Notes: generated by a model from the sequence alone, not told the origin. Numbered from the stretch's first letter, positions 31,911 to 41,609 are shown. The stretch is DNA of 64,000 bases from LCIL01 sp041480845 (GCA_041480845.1 JBGPAU010000001.1:7043-71042); one strand, 5' to 3'. A program made the numbers and translations.

Positions 31911-34823
31911 ATGGATAACTATATTAAAATTCGTGGTGCCCGACAGCACAATTTAAAAAATATTGATTTGGATATTCCCAAGAACAAACTTGTAGTTTTA
32001 ACGGGGGTTTCCGGCAGTGGAAAAAGTTCGTTGGCTTTTGACACTCTTTACGCGGAAGGGCAAAGAAGGTATGTGGAATCACTTTCTTCCTATGCCAGAC
32101 AATTCCTGGGTATTATGCAAAAACCTGACGTGGATTCAATTGAAGGCCTTTCGCCTGCAATTTCCATTGATCAGAAGACCACTTCCCACAATCCCAGGAG
32201 TACGGTTGGCACAGTTACCGAAATTTACGATTACTTAAGGCTTCTATTTGCCAGAATTGGGCATCCTCATTGTCCGATTTGCGGACGGGAAATATCTCAT
32301 CAAACACTTGATCAAATTGTTGATCAGGCGCTCGATTTGATAGAGGCGACTGCAAAAAGCGATAGAAAAGCTTGGTTTCTGTTACTTTCCCCCATGGTTC
32401 AGGAACGAAAAGGCGAATTTTCCCAACTTTTTGAAAATTTAAAATCAAAAGGTTATCGTCAAGTTCGTATTGACGGATATATTCACGATTTGTCGGAAGA
32501 TTTGGTTTTAATCAAGACAAACAAACACACAATTGAAGCCGTAATCGATCGGATAGCTCTTACTATAGATAGCTTAAGAGGACTGTCCTCTAAAGCTGAG
32601 GTAAAAAACAGATTGGCCGATTCGATACAACAAGCTCTTAATTTATCGGAAGGAATGGTGGTTTTAGCCCAAGTTCTTGATAAAGAGTTTAGTATGCCGT
32701 CTTCACCCAAAAAATTTGAGGACCATCTTTTTTCGGAAAGGTTTGCTTGTCCCGTTGATAACATTAACCTCCCAGAAATTGAACCGCGTTCGTTTTCTTT
32801 CAATTCACCTCAAGGGGCTTGCCCAACTTGCACAGGTTTGGGGAAAATTCTTAAAGTAGATTCCAATTTGGTATTTTCTCCGGAATTAACAATTATGGAA
32901 GGCGGGATTTTACCTTTTTCCAACATGTTTGAACACGAAACCTGGTACGGCAGGCTGATCAAAAAAATGTGTGAAGAAAATAATATCAATATGCATATTG
33001 CGATTGGCGAATTGTCCGCCGATCAGATCAACATTCTCCTAAAAGGAACAGGAGATAGACAATATCATGTTTACGGAACAAACAGATTTGGGAGAGAAAC
33101 TTATATTTGGGAGAAGTTTATTGGATTTACCGCGGAATTGGAAAGAAGATACTCCGAAAGTGAAAGTGATTGGGTTAAGGAGGAAATCAGAAAATATATG
33201 AGGGAAAAGATTTGTCCGCAGTGTGGGGGAACAAGACTCAAAAAAGAGGCGCTTTCTATCACGGTTGCAGATTTGTCTATCTCCGATGTAACCGAGTTTT
33301 CGATATTGACATGTATTGGTTGGATCGAGAAACTAGATAAAATTTTAAACGCGAGAGAAAAAGAAATAAGCCGACTTGTCATTAAGGAAACTTTGGGAAG
33401 ACTAAAGTTTTTAATTTCGGTTGGTTTGGAATATTTAACTCTAAACCGTGTTGCGGGATCACTGTCAGGAGGGGAGGCACAAAGAATAAGGTTGGCTTCC
33501 CAAATCGGATCCGGCTTAACAGGAGTTTTATATGTTCTGGATGAACCTACAATCGGACTTCACCCGCGGGATGATCAAAAACTGATTGATACTCTCAAAA
33601 ATTTAAGGGATTTGGGAAATACAGTAGTAGTTGTAGAACATGATGCAACCATGATGCGACAAAGCGACTTTATTGCTGATTTTGGGCCGGGAGCGGGTAA
33701 ACATGGCGGTGAAGTTGTTGCCACGGGATCACCTAAAGAAATCGAAAAAAATCCAAAATCACTTACCGGTAAATATTTATCTGGTAAGAAAGTAATTCAG
33801 TTAATCAGTAATTCAGTAAGTCAGTTGCCTATTAAAAACGAAACGTTGAAAATATTTGGCGCAGACATGTATAATCTAAAAAATATTGATGTTGCCTTTC
33901 CCCTGGGAAAATTAATTGCAATTACAGGGGTCTCCGGTTCCGGCAAATCAACTTTATTGGTTGAGACTTTGTATCCGGCTCTCCAAAAAGAATTGTATAC
34001 AAATTACCGCGGAGAGGCGGGAGGATATAAAAAAATTGAAGGATTGGAAAATGTAGATAAAGCGATTCTAATCGACCAAAGCCCCATCGGAAGGACACCA
34101 AGAAGTAATCCCGCTACATATACGGGGCTTTTTGACCCAATTCGCGATGTTTACACCTTAACTCATGATGCCAAAACCGCAGGTTATAAAAAGGGCAGAT
34201 TTTCTTTTAACGTCAGAGGAGGGAGGTGTGAAGCTTGCGAAGGACAGGGACAAATAAAGATTGAAATGCAGTTTATGAGCGATATTTGGGTAACTTGCGA
34301 TGTTTGTCACGGAAGAAGGTATAACGCTCAGACTTTGGAAATTACCTACCGCGGTAAAAATATTGCGGAGGTGTTGGGTATGACCGTTGATGATGCGCTT
34401 GAGTTTTTTCATGCTCACCCGCAAATTGAAAGTAAACTTGAAACTTTGGATCTAGTTGGACTTGGATATATGGAACTCGGGCAACCCGCAACCACTCTTT
34501 CCGGAGGAGAAGCGCAGAGGGTTAAATTGGCAACCGAACTTTCAAGGCGTTCTACAGGTAGAACAATTTATATTCTGGACGAACCCACAACAGGACTACA
34601 TTTTGCCGACGTTGAGCGTCTAATGCGGGTACTAAAACTACTCGTTCAAAAAGGTAACTCAGTTTTTGTAATTGAACACAATTTGGACGTGATTAAAAAT
34701 TGCGATTATATTATCGATTTGGGACCCGAAGGGGGAGACGCCGGGGGAGAGGTTGTGGCAATCGGAAAGCCACAGGATATTATTAAAAATAAGGCTTCAT
34801 ATACAGGAGAATATTTAAGGTAA
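31911..34823 (+). CDS. uvrA: Excinuclease ABC subunit A
   Basis: 970 residues with two ABC ATPase halves. Walker A GVSGSGKSSLAFDTLY is near residue 35 and GVSGSGKSTLLVETLY near 675. The two signature motifs are SLSGGEAQRIRLA and TLSGGEAQRVKLA, and zinc fingers appear as CPICGREI, CPQCGGTRL, CEACEGQGQI and CDVCHGRRY. UvrA scans DNA for bulky lesions and loads UvrB. A short repeat-like stretch (QLISNSVSQL) sits in the linker before the second half. A TATAAT at 31867-31872 may be its own promoter. Confidence 0.97.
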   Translation: MDNYIKIRGARQHNLKNIDLDIPKNKLVVLTGVSGSGKSSLAFDTLYAEGQRRYVESLSSYARQFLGIMQKPDVDSIEGLSPAISIDQKTTSHNPRSTVGTVTEIYDYLRLLFARIGHPHCPICGREISHQTLDQIVDQALDLIEATAKSDRKAWFLLLSPMVQERKGEFSQLFENLKSKGYRQVRIDGYIHDLSEDLVLIKTNKHTIEAVIDRIALTIDSLRGLSSKAEVKNRLADSIQQALNLSEGMVVLAQVLDKEFSMPSSPKKFEDHLFSERFACPVDNINLPEIEPRSFSFNSPQGACPTCTGLGKILKVDSNLVFSPELTIMEGGILPFSNMFEHETWYGRLIKKMCEENNINMHIAIGELSADQINILLKGTGDRQYHVYGTNRFGRETYIWEKFIGFTAELERRYSESESDWVKEEIRKYMREKICPQCGGTRLKKEALSITVADLSISDVTEFSILTCIGWIEKLDKILNAREKEISRLVIKETLGRLKFLISVGLEYLTLNRVAGSLSGGEAQRIRLASQIGSGLTGVLYVLDEPTIGLHPRDDQKLIDTLKNLRDLGNTVVVVEHDATMMRQSDFIADFGPGAGKHGGEVVATGSPKEIEKNPKSLTGKYLSGKKVIQLISNSVSQLPIKNETLKIFGADMYNLKNIDVAFPLGKLIAITGVSGSGKSTLLVETLYPALQKELYTNYRGEAGGYKKIEGLENVDKAILIDQSPIGRTPRSNPATYTGLFDPIRDVYTLTHDAKTAGYKKGRFSFNVRGGRCEACEGQGQIKIEMQFMSDIWVTCDVCHGRRYNAQTLEITYRGKNIAEVLGMTVDDALEFFHAHPQIESKLETLDLVGLGYMELGQPATTLSGGEAQRVKLATELSRRSTGRTIYILDEPTTGLHFADVERLMRVLKLLVQKGNSVFVIEHNLDVIKNCDYIIDLGPEGGDAGGEVVAIGKPQDIIKNKASYTGEYLR

Positions 34824-34830
34824 TTTCAGC

Positions 34831-34836
34831 TATACT
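34831..34836 (+). promoter_or_regulatory. -10 box of the transglutaminase-like gene
   Basis: TATACT ends 6 nt before the ATG at 34843. Confidence 0.5.
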
Positions 34837-34842
34837 AAATAT

Positions 34843-36768
34843 ATGAAGATTTTGAGGATTTTTTTTGCCATTTTTCTAACTACTCTGTACTTTGTGCTAA
34901 GTACATGCGTAGTACACGCTCAAAGCGAATTCTCGGTTGACGCCACGGTTTCATACGATGTTCAAGATTCCGGCAAGACCATTGTGACGCACAATATCAC
35001 CCTTGAAAACAACTTCTCCACACTTTACGCCACGACTTACTCATTGGGTCTGGAAAACATTGACACACAAAACATAATTGCCCTCGATGAAAAAGGTAAA
35101 CTAATTCCTGTTGATGTCCAAAAAGATGGCGCAGCAACAAAAATTATTATTAAATTTTCTGATGCCGTGGTCGGCAAAGGGGCACAAAGGCATTTTTCCG
35201 TTTCTTATGAGAACGGTAGTTTTGCCGTGAGAACCGGCGAGATTTGGGAAGTTTCTGTACCAAGGCTCAGCGAAGGAAACTCATTCAGGAGCTATAAAAT
35301 AATTTTGAAGATCCCTTCGAGTTTTGGACTTGAGGCATATATTTCTCCAAAACCCAAAAGCAGTCAGTCTGACTACAATGGACTTCTTTATACATTTGAC
35401 AGAAGCAGTGTTGCCGAAACAGGTATTTCGGGAGGATTCGGACAGTTCCAGGTATTTGCATATTCACTTTCTTATCATCTGGAAAATCCATTAGGGAAAA
35501 GTGCCCAAACTCAAATTGCTCTTCCCCCCGATACCGCTTTTCAGAAAGTATATTTGCAGAAAATAGACCCTAAACCGAGCAGTGTTAATGTCGACACAGA
35601 TGGGAATTGGCTGGCTACATATATTTTGTCTCCAAGGCAAAGGGTTGATGTTACTGTAGCCGGTGCGGTTCAAATTTTTGCGGGATTTCGGACTTTTCCT
35701 AAACCGACGGACGCAGAATTAAGTGATAATTTACGCGAAACCGAGTATTGGCAGGTAGGCAATCCCCAAATAAAGTCTTTGGCTGCCGAACTTAAAACTC
35801 CTAAAGCTATTTATGATTATGTCGTTAAGACACTGAAGTACGACTTTAACCGCGTGCAGCCCAATGTCCAAAGAATGGGTGCGGTAAATGCATTGCAAAA
35901 TCCCTCTCAGGCGATTTGCATGGAGTTTACCGACCTCTTTATTGCAATCGCGCGTGCAGCCGGAATTCCCGCCCGCGAGATTAACGGCTACGCTTATACA
36001 GAAAATCCGGAACTTCAACCTCTTAGCTTGGTTGCCGATCTTTTGCATGCCTGGCCGGAATACTACGATAAAGCTAAGGGTATATGGATTCCGGTAGACC
36101 CAACTTGGGCCTCAACTAGCGGAGGCATTAATTATTTTGACAAATTGGATCTTAGGCATTTTGCCTTTGTGATTCATGGAGAAAGCCCTGTAATGCCTTA
36201 TCCTCCGGGTTCATATAAACTTGGCCCGAATCCGCAAAAAGACGTATATGTTTCTTTCGGAAAGTTGCCCGAAAATAGAATCAGCAGTTTGAATATTTCT
36301 ATAATTCCGGTGAGAATATTGCCTTTTCTTAACTCTATATATACCGTTAAAATTTATAATGCCGGGCCTCAAGCTATGTACTCCGTTTATTCGATAGCCT
36401 ATTTTGATAACAAAGAGTCCAGCCGCGATTTTATAGAAGTCCTTCCTCCTTATTCTACATATAAAGTTAACATAACAGTGCCCTTTAGTATTTTGGGAAA
36501 GGGTTCACCAAATATAGTTGAGGTAAAAGCCGGCGGCAGTTTGGCCCGCATCACAACCAATAAAACTCAGGTTATTATCCATAGTCTTCTGGCGATTTCA
36601 GCATTCCTAATAATTTTGGTAATTTTCATATTGATTAAGCTTAAGAAGATAACTTTCGGAAGATTTTTTGCTACAATAGCCTCTGGTAAGCAAAAAATTC
36701 ATGAAAGATTTACTAGAAAAACTGCCAAAAGTCAAAATAACCCCCCAAATCCTCCGGAAGCTTCCTGA
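34843..36768 (+). CDS. Secreted transglutaminase-like domain protein, membrane anchored
   Basis: 641 residues: a signal peptide ending near ACVVHAQ-SEF (residue 28), a long beta-rich region, then a transglutaminase/cysteine-protease core with Cys in NPSQAICMEFTDLFIAIARA, His in LLHAWPEYYD and Asp in PVDPTW. A C-terminal membrane helix (SLLAISAFLIILVIFILI) and a basic tail follow. It should be exposed outside the membrane, where such domains cross-link or cleave peptides. It overlaps uvrC by 68 bp, but its function is probably unrelated to repair. Confidence 0.82.
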   Translation: MKILRIFFAIFLTTLYFVLSTCVVHAQSEFSVDATVSYDVQDSGKTIVTHNITLENNFSTLYATTYSLGLENIDTQNIIALDEKGKLIPVDVQKDGAATKIIIKFSDAVVGKGAQRHFSVSYENGSFAVRTGEIWEVSVPRLSEGNSFRSYKIILKIPSSFGLEAYISPKPKSSQSDYNGLLYTFDRSSVAETGISGGFGQFQVFAYSLSYHLENPLGKSAQTQIALPPDTAFQKVYLQKIDPKPSSVNVDTDGNWLATYILSPRQRVDVTVAGAVQIFAGFRTFPKPTDAELSDNLRETEYWQVGNPQIKSLAAELKTPKAIYDYVVKTLKYDFNRVQPNVQRMGAVNALQNPSQAICMEFTDLFIAIARAAGIPAREINGYAYTENPELQPLSLVADLLHAWPEYYDKAKGIWIPVDPTWASTSGGINYFDKLDLRHFAFVIHGESPVMPYPPGSYKLGPNPQKDVYVSFGKLPENRISSLNISIIPVRILPFLNSIYTVKIYNAGPQAMYSVYSIAYFDNKESSRDFIEVLPPYSTYKVNITVPFSILGKGSPNIVEVKAGGSLARITTNKTQVIIHSLLAISAFLIILVIFILIKLKKITFGRFFATIASGKQKIHERFTRKTAKSQNNPPNPPEAS

Positions 36769-38032
36769 AAGCGCAGGAATATACGTGTTCTTTAAAGAAG
36801 GTATACCGATATATATTGGCAAAGCTATTAATTTGAAAAGAAGGGTTTCTTCATATTTTGAAATGGACCTTGAAATGAAAACGGCCAGGATGATAAGTTC
36901 GGCGCAGGAATTGTCTTTTATTCAGGTTGCCTCTGAACTTGAAGCTCTTCTTTTGGAAGCTAAATTGATCCGCTTGTATTTGCCAAAATATAATGTTTCG
37001 GCAAAAGATGACAAGCACCCACTTTATATTCTGATAACGGATGAAAAATACCCGAGGGTTATTACTGTCCGAAAAATAGATTTAAATAAATGTCCGGCTA
37101 TTGCGAATTATGGACCATTTCCGTCTTCGGGTAATGTCCAAACTGTACTTAAAATGATCAGACGCATTTTCCCCTATGCTGATCACAAATTGGGGAAACG
37201 GGGTTGTCTATATTCCCATATCGGGTTATGTAACCCATGCCCTTCGGAAATTGAAGCAATTAAGAATTGTGAATTAAGAATTAAAAAGAGAAACCAGTAT
37301 TTAAAAAACATAAAGATGGTCAAAGATGTACTTTCGTCCAAATTTGATGGGGTAAGGAAGGAATTATTAAAAGAAATGGAAGACGCCTCTGAAAGCGAGA
37401 ACTACGAAGTTGCGGGACAGATTCGCGACCAGATAGAAAAAATCGAGTATATCACCCGTCCGCAGATCCCCACAGATTTTTATATGCAAAACCCAGATCT
37501 TTACGAGGATCTTCGAAACAAAGAGCTGAGAGAATTTCAACATATTCTTAATTCTTACTTCTTAAATCTTAAATCTCTAACAAGAATCGAGTGTTTTGAT
37601 GTTGCCCATTTGGCAGGAAGCAGCGCCGCAGCGTCAATGGTGACATTCATAAAAGGAGAACCTGACAAAATCTTCTACAGACATTTTAAAATTAGGCAGG
37701 ACAAAAGGCAGAGTGACATCGATTCTTTGAAAGAAGTTATTAAAAGGAGACTAAAGCATATAGAAGACTGGGGTAAGCCAAATCTAATTATCGTAGACGG
37801 AGGTACTGCACAGGTAAATTCTTTTCACACAATACTTTTAGCCATCAACGCTGATATTCCGGTTGTAGGGATTGCAAAAAACCCCGACAGACTTATTATC
37901 GGAACAAGAAAGATCAGATTGAAGGGACCCGCTTTAAATTTGGTGGCCCGAGTACGTGACGAGGCCCACAGGTTTGCAAGAAGATATCACCACCTTTTAA
38001 TTTCAAAGGATTTAATCAAAAAAGATTTGTAA
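36701..38032 (+). CDS. uvrC: Excinuclease ABC subunit C, short form
   Basis: 443 residues against the usual 600 or so. The N-terminal GIY-YIG nuclease domain is intact (GIYVFFKEGIPIYIGKAINLKRRV). A UVR helix pair follows (EMEDASESENYEVAGQIRDQIEKI), and the RNase H-like 5' nuclease domain has ECFDVAHLAGSSAAASMV and LIIVDGGTAQVNS. The C-terminal (HhH)2 DNA-binding domain is missing. Residues about 186-199 (EAIKNCELRIKKRN) are encoded by an AT-rich repeat-like stretch. It makes the two incisions of nucleotide-excision repair with UvrB. Confidence 0.94.
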   Translation: MKDLLEKLPKVKITPQILRKLPESAGIYVFFKEGIPIYIGKAINLKRRVSSYFEMDLEMKTARMISSAQELSFIQVASELEALLLEAKLIRLYLPKYNVSAKDDKHPLYILITDEKYPRVITVRKIDLNKCPAIANYGPFPSSGNVQTVLKMIRRIFPYADHKLGKRGCLYSHIGLCNPCPSEIEAIKNCELRIKKRNQYLKNIKMVKDVLSSKFDGVRKELLKEMEDASESENYEVAGQIRDQIEKIEYITRPQIPTDFYMQNPDLYEDLRNKELREFQHILNSYFLNLKSLTRIECFDVAHLAGSSAAASMVTFIKGEPDKIFYRHFKIRQDKRQSDIDSLKEVIKRRLKHIEDWGKPNLIIVDGGTAQVNSFHTILLAINADIPVVGIAKNPDRLIIGTRKIRLKGPALNLVARVRDEAHRFARRYHHLLISKDLIKKDL

Positions 38033-38050
38033 ATATAGGTAAAATCTGCA

Positions 38051-38056
38051 TATACT
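38051..38056 (+). promoter_or_regulatory. -10 box of the YvlD-like gene
   Basis: TATACT ends 6 nt before the ATG at 38063. Confidence 0.5.
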
Positions 38057-38062
38057 TGTTAA

Positions 38063-38464
38063 ATGAAAACTATTATAAAACACTTCATAATAAATACGGT
38101 TTCTCTCTATGCAGTTTCTCTTGTCGTCTCAGGAATTGTATTTGCCCAAGGAACATATTCCCTTCTCTTAGCAGGCATAGTATTAACTCTTACTACACTT
38201 ATAATAAAACCCATTATAAATATTCTTCTTTTACCTCTGAATCTCATCACATTCGGCCTTTTCCGCTGGGCGGGATTTGCCATAACACTCTACCTGGTAA
38301 CCTTAATTGTTCCTGGATTCAAACTTATGGATTTTGTTTTTAAAGGTTTTTATTCATATTGGTTTTCAATTCCGGTTATTTCCCTTTCGGGACTTTCAGC
38401 TTTTGTCGCATTCTCATTTTTGATCTCAATTATTGCCTCCATAGGTTATTGGATCTTCAAGTGA
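38063..38464 (+). CDS. YvlD / phage holin 4 family membrane protein
   Basis: 133 residues with four membrane helices. The middle segment TLIIKPIINILLLPLNLITFGLF is the signature of the Phage_holin_4_2 (YvlD) family, whose members are common in bacterial chromosomes and of unknown role. No phage genes are nearby. A -10 box ends 6 nt before the start. Confidence 0.85.
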   Translation: MKTIIKHFIINTVSLYAVSLVVSGIVFAQGTYSLLLAGIVLTLTTLIIKPIINILLLPLNLITFGLFRWAGFAITLYLVTLIVPGFKLMDFVFKGFYSYWFSIPVISLSGLSAFVAFSFLISIIASIGYWIFK

Positions 38465-38473
38465 ATTTTAAGG

Positions 38474-38479
38474 TATAAT
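38474..38479 (+). promoter_or_regulatory. -10 box of secG
   Basis: TATAAT ends 7 nt before the ATG at 38487. Confidence 0.5.
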
Positions 38480-38486
38480 TACGCGT

Positions 38487-38702
38487 ATGAAACAACTTTT
38501 AACGATCACCCAGATCGTCTCTTCGGTTATTCTTGTTTTTCTAATACTAATTCAGGCGCGTGGAACTGGTTTCGGCAGGTCAGGCAGTTTTGGCGGGGGC
38601 ACATCCTTCAGCAGGCGTGGCCTGGAAAAACTTATTTTCAGACTTACCTTTATTATCGCTTTAGTATTTGTAGTTATATCAATCCTTACCCTGGTTTTTT
38701 AA
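38487..38702 (+). CDS. secG: Preprotein translocase subunit SecG
   Basis: 71 residues with two membrane helices. SVILVFLILIQARGTGFG, a Gly/Ser-rich turn GSFGGGTSFSRRGLEKLIFRLT, and a second helix match SecG. It supports SecYE during protein export. The next gene, an exported solute-binding protein, begins 8 bp later. Confidence 0.93.
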   Translation: MKQLLTITQIVSSVILVFLILIQARGTGFGRSGSFGGGTSFSRRGLEKLIFRLTFIIALVFVVISILTLVF

Positions 38703-38709
38703 TTTTTCA

Positions 38710-40035
38710 ATGATAAATCTCCGCTATATATTCAGACTTATTGGAGCGTTTATTGGCCGGTTTAGAGTGTTAATTTTAATAAGCATTGGTGTAGGGATAG
38801 CGTTTTTTTTCATTCTCAGATTTTTTTTGCCTCTTTTGATTGAATCACAATCTTTAAGAATCGGAATAACCGGTAGGTACACGCTCTCTACTCTGCCTAA
38901 CGCAATTCTGGACATGGTAGGCGACGGACTTACCAAACTTGACGCTAACGGAAACGTAGAACCTAATTTGGCCTCTTCCTGGGAAACTTCCGACAAAGGT
39001 AAAACCTGGACTTTTACTTTGAAAGACAATTTATACTGGCAAGACGGTAAAAAGGTTGTGAGTTCGGGAATTTCCTATCAATTTTCTGATGTCACGATTG
39101 AAAGACCCGATACCAAAACCATAACATTTAAACTACAAAATCCCTATTCCGCATTTCCGACAGTTGTTTCGAGACCGGCGTTTAAATCCGGCCTTTTAGG
39201 TACGGGAGAATACCGTGTGACCGGCATTTCCCTCAACGGGTCCGTTGTTGAAGAGCTAAGTATGAAGAATAAGAATGCGGGAATAGTTATTTATAAATTT
39301 TATCCTACGGAAGAAAAGACCAAACTGGCTCTTGAGCTTGGTCAAGTTGACAGGATTCAGGATATTTTGGAACCTTCCCCCCTGGACAGCTGGAATAAAA
39401 TGAAAATCACCGAAAAATCCAATACAGGCCAATATGTTGGCGTTTTTTATAATATTCAAGATAAACTTCTTGCAGAAAAAAATATTCGTCAGGCTCTCTC
39501 GTATGCAATTGATAAAGACACCTTAAGTGGAAAGCGTGCAATAAGCCCGATCTCTATCGACTCATGGGCATATAACCCGCAGGTTAAACCTTATGATTAT
39601 GATCCTGTCAAGGCAAAAACAATGATAGATGATTATAAAAAAAGTGCCAAACTTACCGATATTTCAGTTAATCTTTCAACTACCCCTATTCTTTTAAATA
39701 GTGCCGAAAAAATTGCTAAAAACTGGCAGGCCGCAGGGGTTAACGTAAATTTGCAGGTAATTTCGCAAGTACCTTCCGATTATCAGGCATTTCTGGCTAT
39801 TTTTGATATACCGGACGATCCGGACCAATATTCCATGTGGCATTCCACACAAACCGCAACAAATATCACTCATTATCAAAACCCCAGAATTGACAAACTT
39901 TTGGAAGACGGCAGAAGTGAGATCAATATAGACGCACGGAAAAAAATATATTTTGACTTTCAAAGATTTCTGGTTGAAGACTCTCCTGCAGCTTTTCTCT
40001 TTTACCCGACAACTTATACAATCGGCAGAAAATAA
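38710..40035 (+). CDS. ABC transporter solute-binding protein, family 5
   Basis: 441 residues. An N-terminal membrane segment (about residues 18-40) anchors a periplasmic-type SBP_bac_5 domain: LPNAILDMVGDGLTKLDANGNVEPNLASSWETSDKGKTWTF in shortened form, then NIRQALSYAIDKDTL and AKNWQAAGVNVNLQ. Members bind peptides or nickel. No permease or ATPase lies beside it, so it may serve a transporter encoded elsewhere or act as a sensor. No lipobox is seen. Confidence 0.88.
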   Translation: MINLRYIFRLIGAFIGRFRVLILISIGVGIAFFFILRFFLPLLIESQSLRIGITGRYTLSTLPNAILDMVGDGLTKLDANGNVEPNLASSWETSDKGKTWTFTLKDNLYWQDGKKVVSSGISYQFSDVTIERPDTKTITFKLQNPYSAFPTVVSRPAFKSGLLGTGEYRVTGISLNGSVVEELSMKNKNAGIVIYKFYPTEEKTKLALELGQVDRIQDILEPSPLDSWNKMKITEKSNTGQYVGVFYNIQDKLLAEKNIRQALSYAIDKDTLSGKRAISPISIDSWAYNPQVKPYDYDPVKAKTMIDDYKKSAKLTDISVNLSTTPILLNSAEKIAKNWQAAGVNVNLQVISQVPSDYQAFLAIFDIPDDPDQYSMWHSTQTATNITHYQNPRIDKLLEDGRSEINIDARKKIYFDFQRFLVEDSPAAFLFYPTTYTIGRK

Positions 40036-40051
40036 GGGACTGGTGTATTTG

Positions 40052-40738
40052 CTACTTGTTCAGAACGGATTGAACAAGACTCTTCAATTGGTCATATGAA
40101 CCGGCCGGTGTAATTTTTTGCCCGTTTAGATAAAACGTGGGTGTTTCGTTTATCCCGATTGTTGTCCCGTCATTAACGTCATTTTGAATTTTATCCTTAA
40201 CAACAGACGAGTTCATATCCGCACTAAATTTATTTAAATCCATGTTCAAATCTTTTGCGTAACCGACAAATACGCTTGTGGGATCGTCTAAATTTGACCA
40301 GTCGCCTTGAGTGGCATAAACCTTTTCATGCATTTGCCAGAACTTTCCTTGCAAGCCGGCAGCCTCAACGGCGGAAGAAGATACGGGTGCATTTTTGTGC
40401 TGGGCGAGTGGAAAATTCCTGAAAACATAATTTATTTTGCCGGCAAAATCGGTTAAAAGCTGCTTTACAAACGGACTATATACGCTACAGGCCGGGCATT
40501 CATAGTCCCCGAACTCGACAAGGGTAGCCGTAGCAGAAGTAGAAGCCGGCAGGTAGTTTCCGTTTACAAAGCCTGAAGTCACAATTGCATTTTGAGGGAT
40601 TAAGAGCGAAGAATTTACAACTTTTGTCGAAACATTGGTATTGCCTCTGGAAAAAAGGAATATTCCGCCAACGAATATAACCAAAGTCATTAAGCCAATT
40701 ATTAAAAATGTTTTGTTTTTTTGAAGAAAATCCTTCAT
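40052..40738 (-). CDS. DsbA-family thiol-disulfide oxidoreductase, membrane anchored
   Basis: 228 residues: an N-terminal membrane helix (residues 10-30), then a thioredoxin fold with active site YECPAC (Cys81, Cys84), RNFPLAQHKNAPVSS, and the cis-Pro region INETPTFYLNGQKI. It probably forms or exchanges disulfides in exported proteins. It converges with the solute-binding protein gene with 16 bp between them and no evident terminator. Confidence 0.93.
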   Translation of the reverse strand: MKDFLQKNKTFLIIGLMTLVIFVGGIFLFSRGNTNVSTKVVNSSLLIPQNAIVTSGFVNGNYLPASTSATATLVEFGDYECPACSVYSPFVKQLLTDFAGKINYVFRNFPLAQHKNAPVSSSAVEAAGLQGKFWQMHEKVYATQGDWSNLDDPTSVFVGYAKDLNMDLNKFSADMNSSVVKDKIQNDVNDGTTIGINETPTFYLNGQKITPAGSYDQLKSLVQSVLNK

Positions 40739-40801
40739 TTCTTTTTACGATTATAGCAGATTTGAATTCGGCTAATGCGGGATTTTAGTTGGTCTTCATG
40801 G

Positions 40802-40807
40802 TAAAAT
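40802..40807 (+). promoter_or_regulatory. -10 box of tRNA-His
   Basis: TAAAAT lies about 20 nt upstream of the tRNA 5' end; no convincing -35 is seen. Confidence 0.4.
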
Positions 40808-40826
40808 ATGCATGTCCAATTTACTT

Positions 40827-40900
40827 GGTGGGTGTAGCTCAACGGTTAGAGCGCTTCCCTGTGGAGGAAGAGGCTGGCGGTTCGAATCCGCTCTCCCACC
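40827..40900 (+). tRNA. tRNA-His(GTG)
   Basis: The anticodon arm CTTCC-CTGTGGA-GGAAG gives GTG. The extra 5' G (G-1) pairs with C73, the hallmark of tRNA-His. T-arm GGCGG-TTCGAAT-CCGCT. One T-T mismatch in the acceptor. CCA is encoded at 40901-40903. Confidence 0.95.
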
Positions 40901-40927
40901 CCAACACAATATTTGTCTCCTTATAGT

Positions 40928-40956
40928 TTGACAAAAGCCCCCTTCAGAACTACTAT
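40928..40956 (+). promoter_or_regulatory. Consensus promoter TTGACA-17-TACTAT
   Basis: The -35 is at 40928-40933 and the -10 at 40951-40956. The -10 ends 10 nt before the ATG at 40967, so the message is nearly leaderless. Confidence 0.8.
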
Positions 40957-40966
40957 TGGCGCATAT

Positions 40967-41545
40967 ATGGGATCAGAGTCCGAAAAAAAACAAGATCACG
41001 TTGAGCCAGCTGAAAGAGAAAAAAAATGGGAGATTTGGAAAACCATTGAAGTTGGCGGCAAAAGTGTTCAGGTTTTAGAAGCAGAACTTAAGCAAAAAGG
41101 GATTTATTTCCATAAATATGCTCAAAAAATGATGCGAAGTGAGAATTTTGTTACCCTAAAGCATTCGGAGCGGATCAGCCTAGTTCGCTTGAAAGTATCT
41201 GATTTGGGTTATACTTTTTTAAATCCAACCAGAGATCAAACCTATCAAAAAGCCCAAGATTTAGGTTTAGACCTTTGTCCCCATGAGGTTGGCCCGGAAC
41301 TTAGGCTAAAGTATGATGGTCCCCCTTCAGGAGAATGGCTTTATGTGGGAATGAAACAGATTGATCTTCCCGAAGAAGAATATGGGAATATACCTGAGCC
41401 ATATGTGTTTGTGCTCGAACGCGACAAGTATAATAGTAAAAAGGATGGTATTAAGTTGATTGGTCTTTTTGCTCTTTCGTCCCATCTCATGCAGCTAGAC
41501 GATGAGTTAGTTTTCCGTCTTCGCAATGAAAATAAAGTTGTTTAA
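40967..41545 (+). CDS. Conserved hypothetical protein (CPR-type family)
   Basis: 192 residues from the ATG at 40967, chosen from the promoter position. The core reads LRLKYDGPPSGEWLYVGMKQIDLP and YVFVLERDK, preceded by YQKAQDLGLDLCPHEVGPE. I associate this pattern with an unassigned family seen in many CPR genomes. No signal peptide or membrane segment; the N-terminus is highly charged. Function unknown. Confidence 0.7.
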   Translation: MGSESEKKQDHVEPAEREKKWEIWKTIEVGGKSVQVLEAELKQKGIYFHKYAQKMMRSENFVTLKHSERISLVRLKVSDLGYTFLNPTRDQTYQKAQDLGLDLCPHEVGPELRLKYDGPPSGEWLYVGMKQIDLPEEEYGNIPEPYVFVLERDKYNSKKDGIKLIGLFALSSHLMQLDDELVFRLRNENKVV

Positions 41546-41609
41546 AATCAGGGCATAAAATATGTTCGAAGACAAGTCGTTAAGTTACCCCACCTTCGAA
41601 TTTTTAGGC

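Noticed and set aside
38063..38464. Prophage remnant because of a holin-family hit
   Set aside because: The YvlD-type family is chromosomal in most bacteria, and no other phage gene is near.
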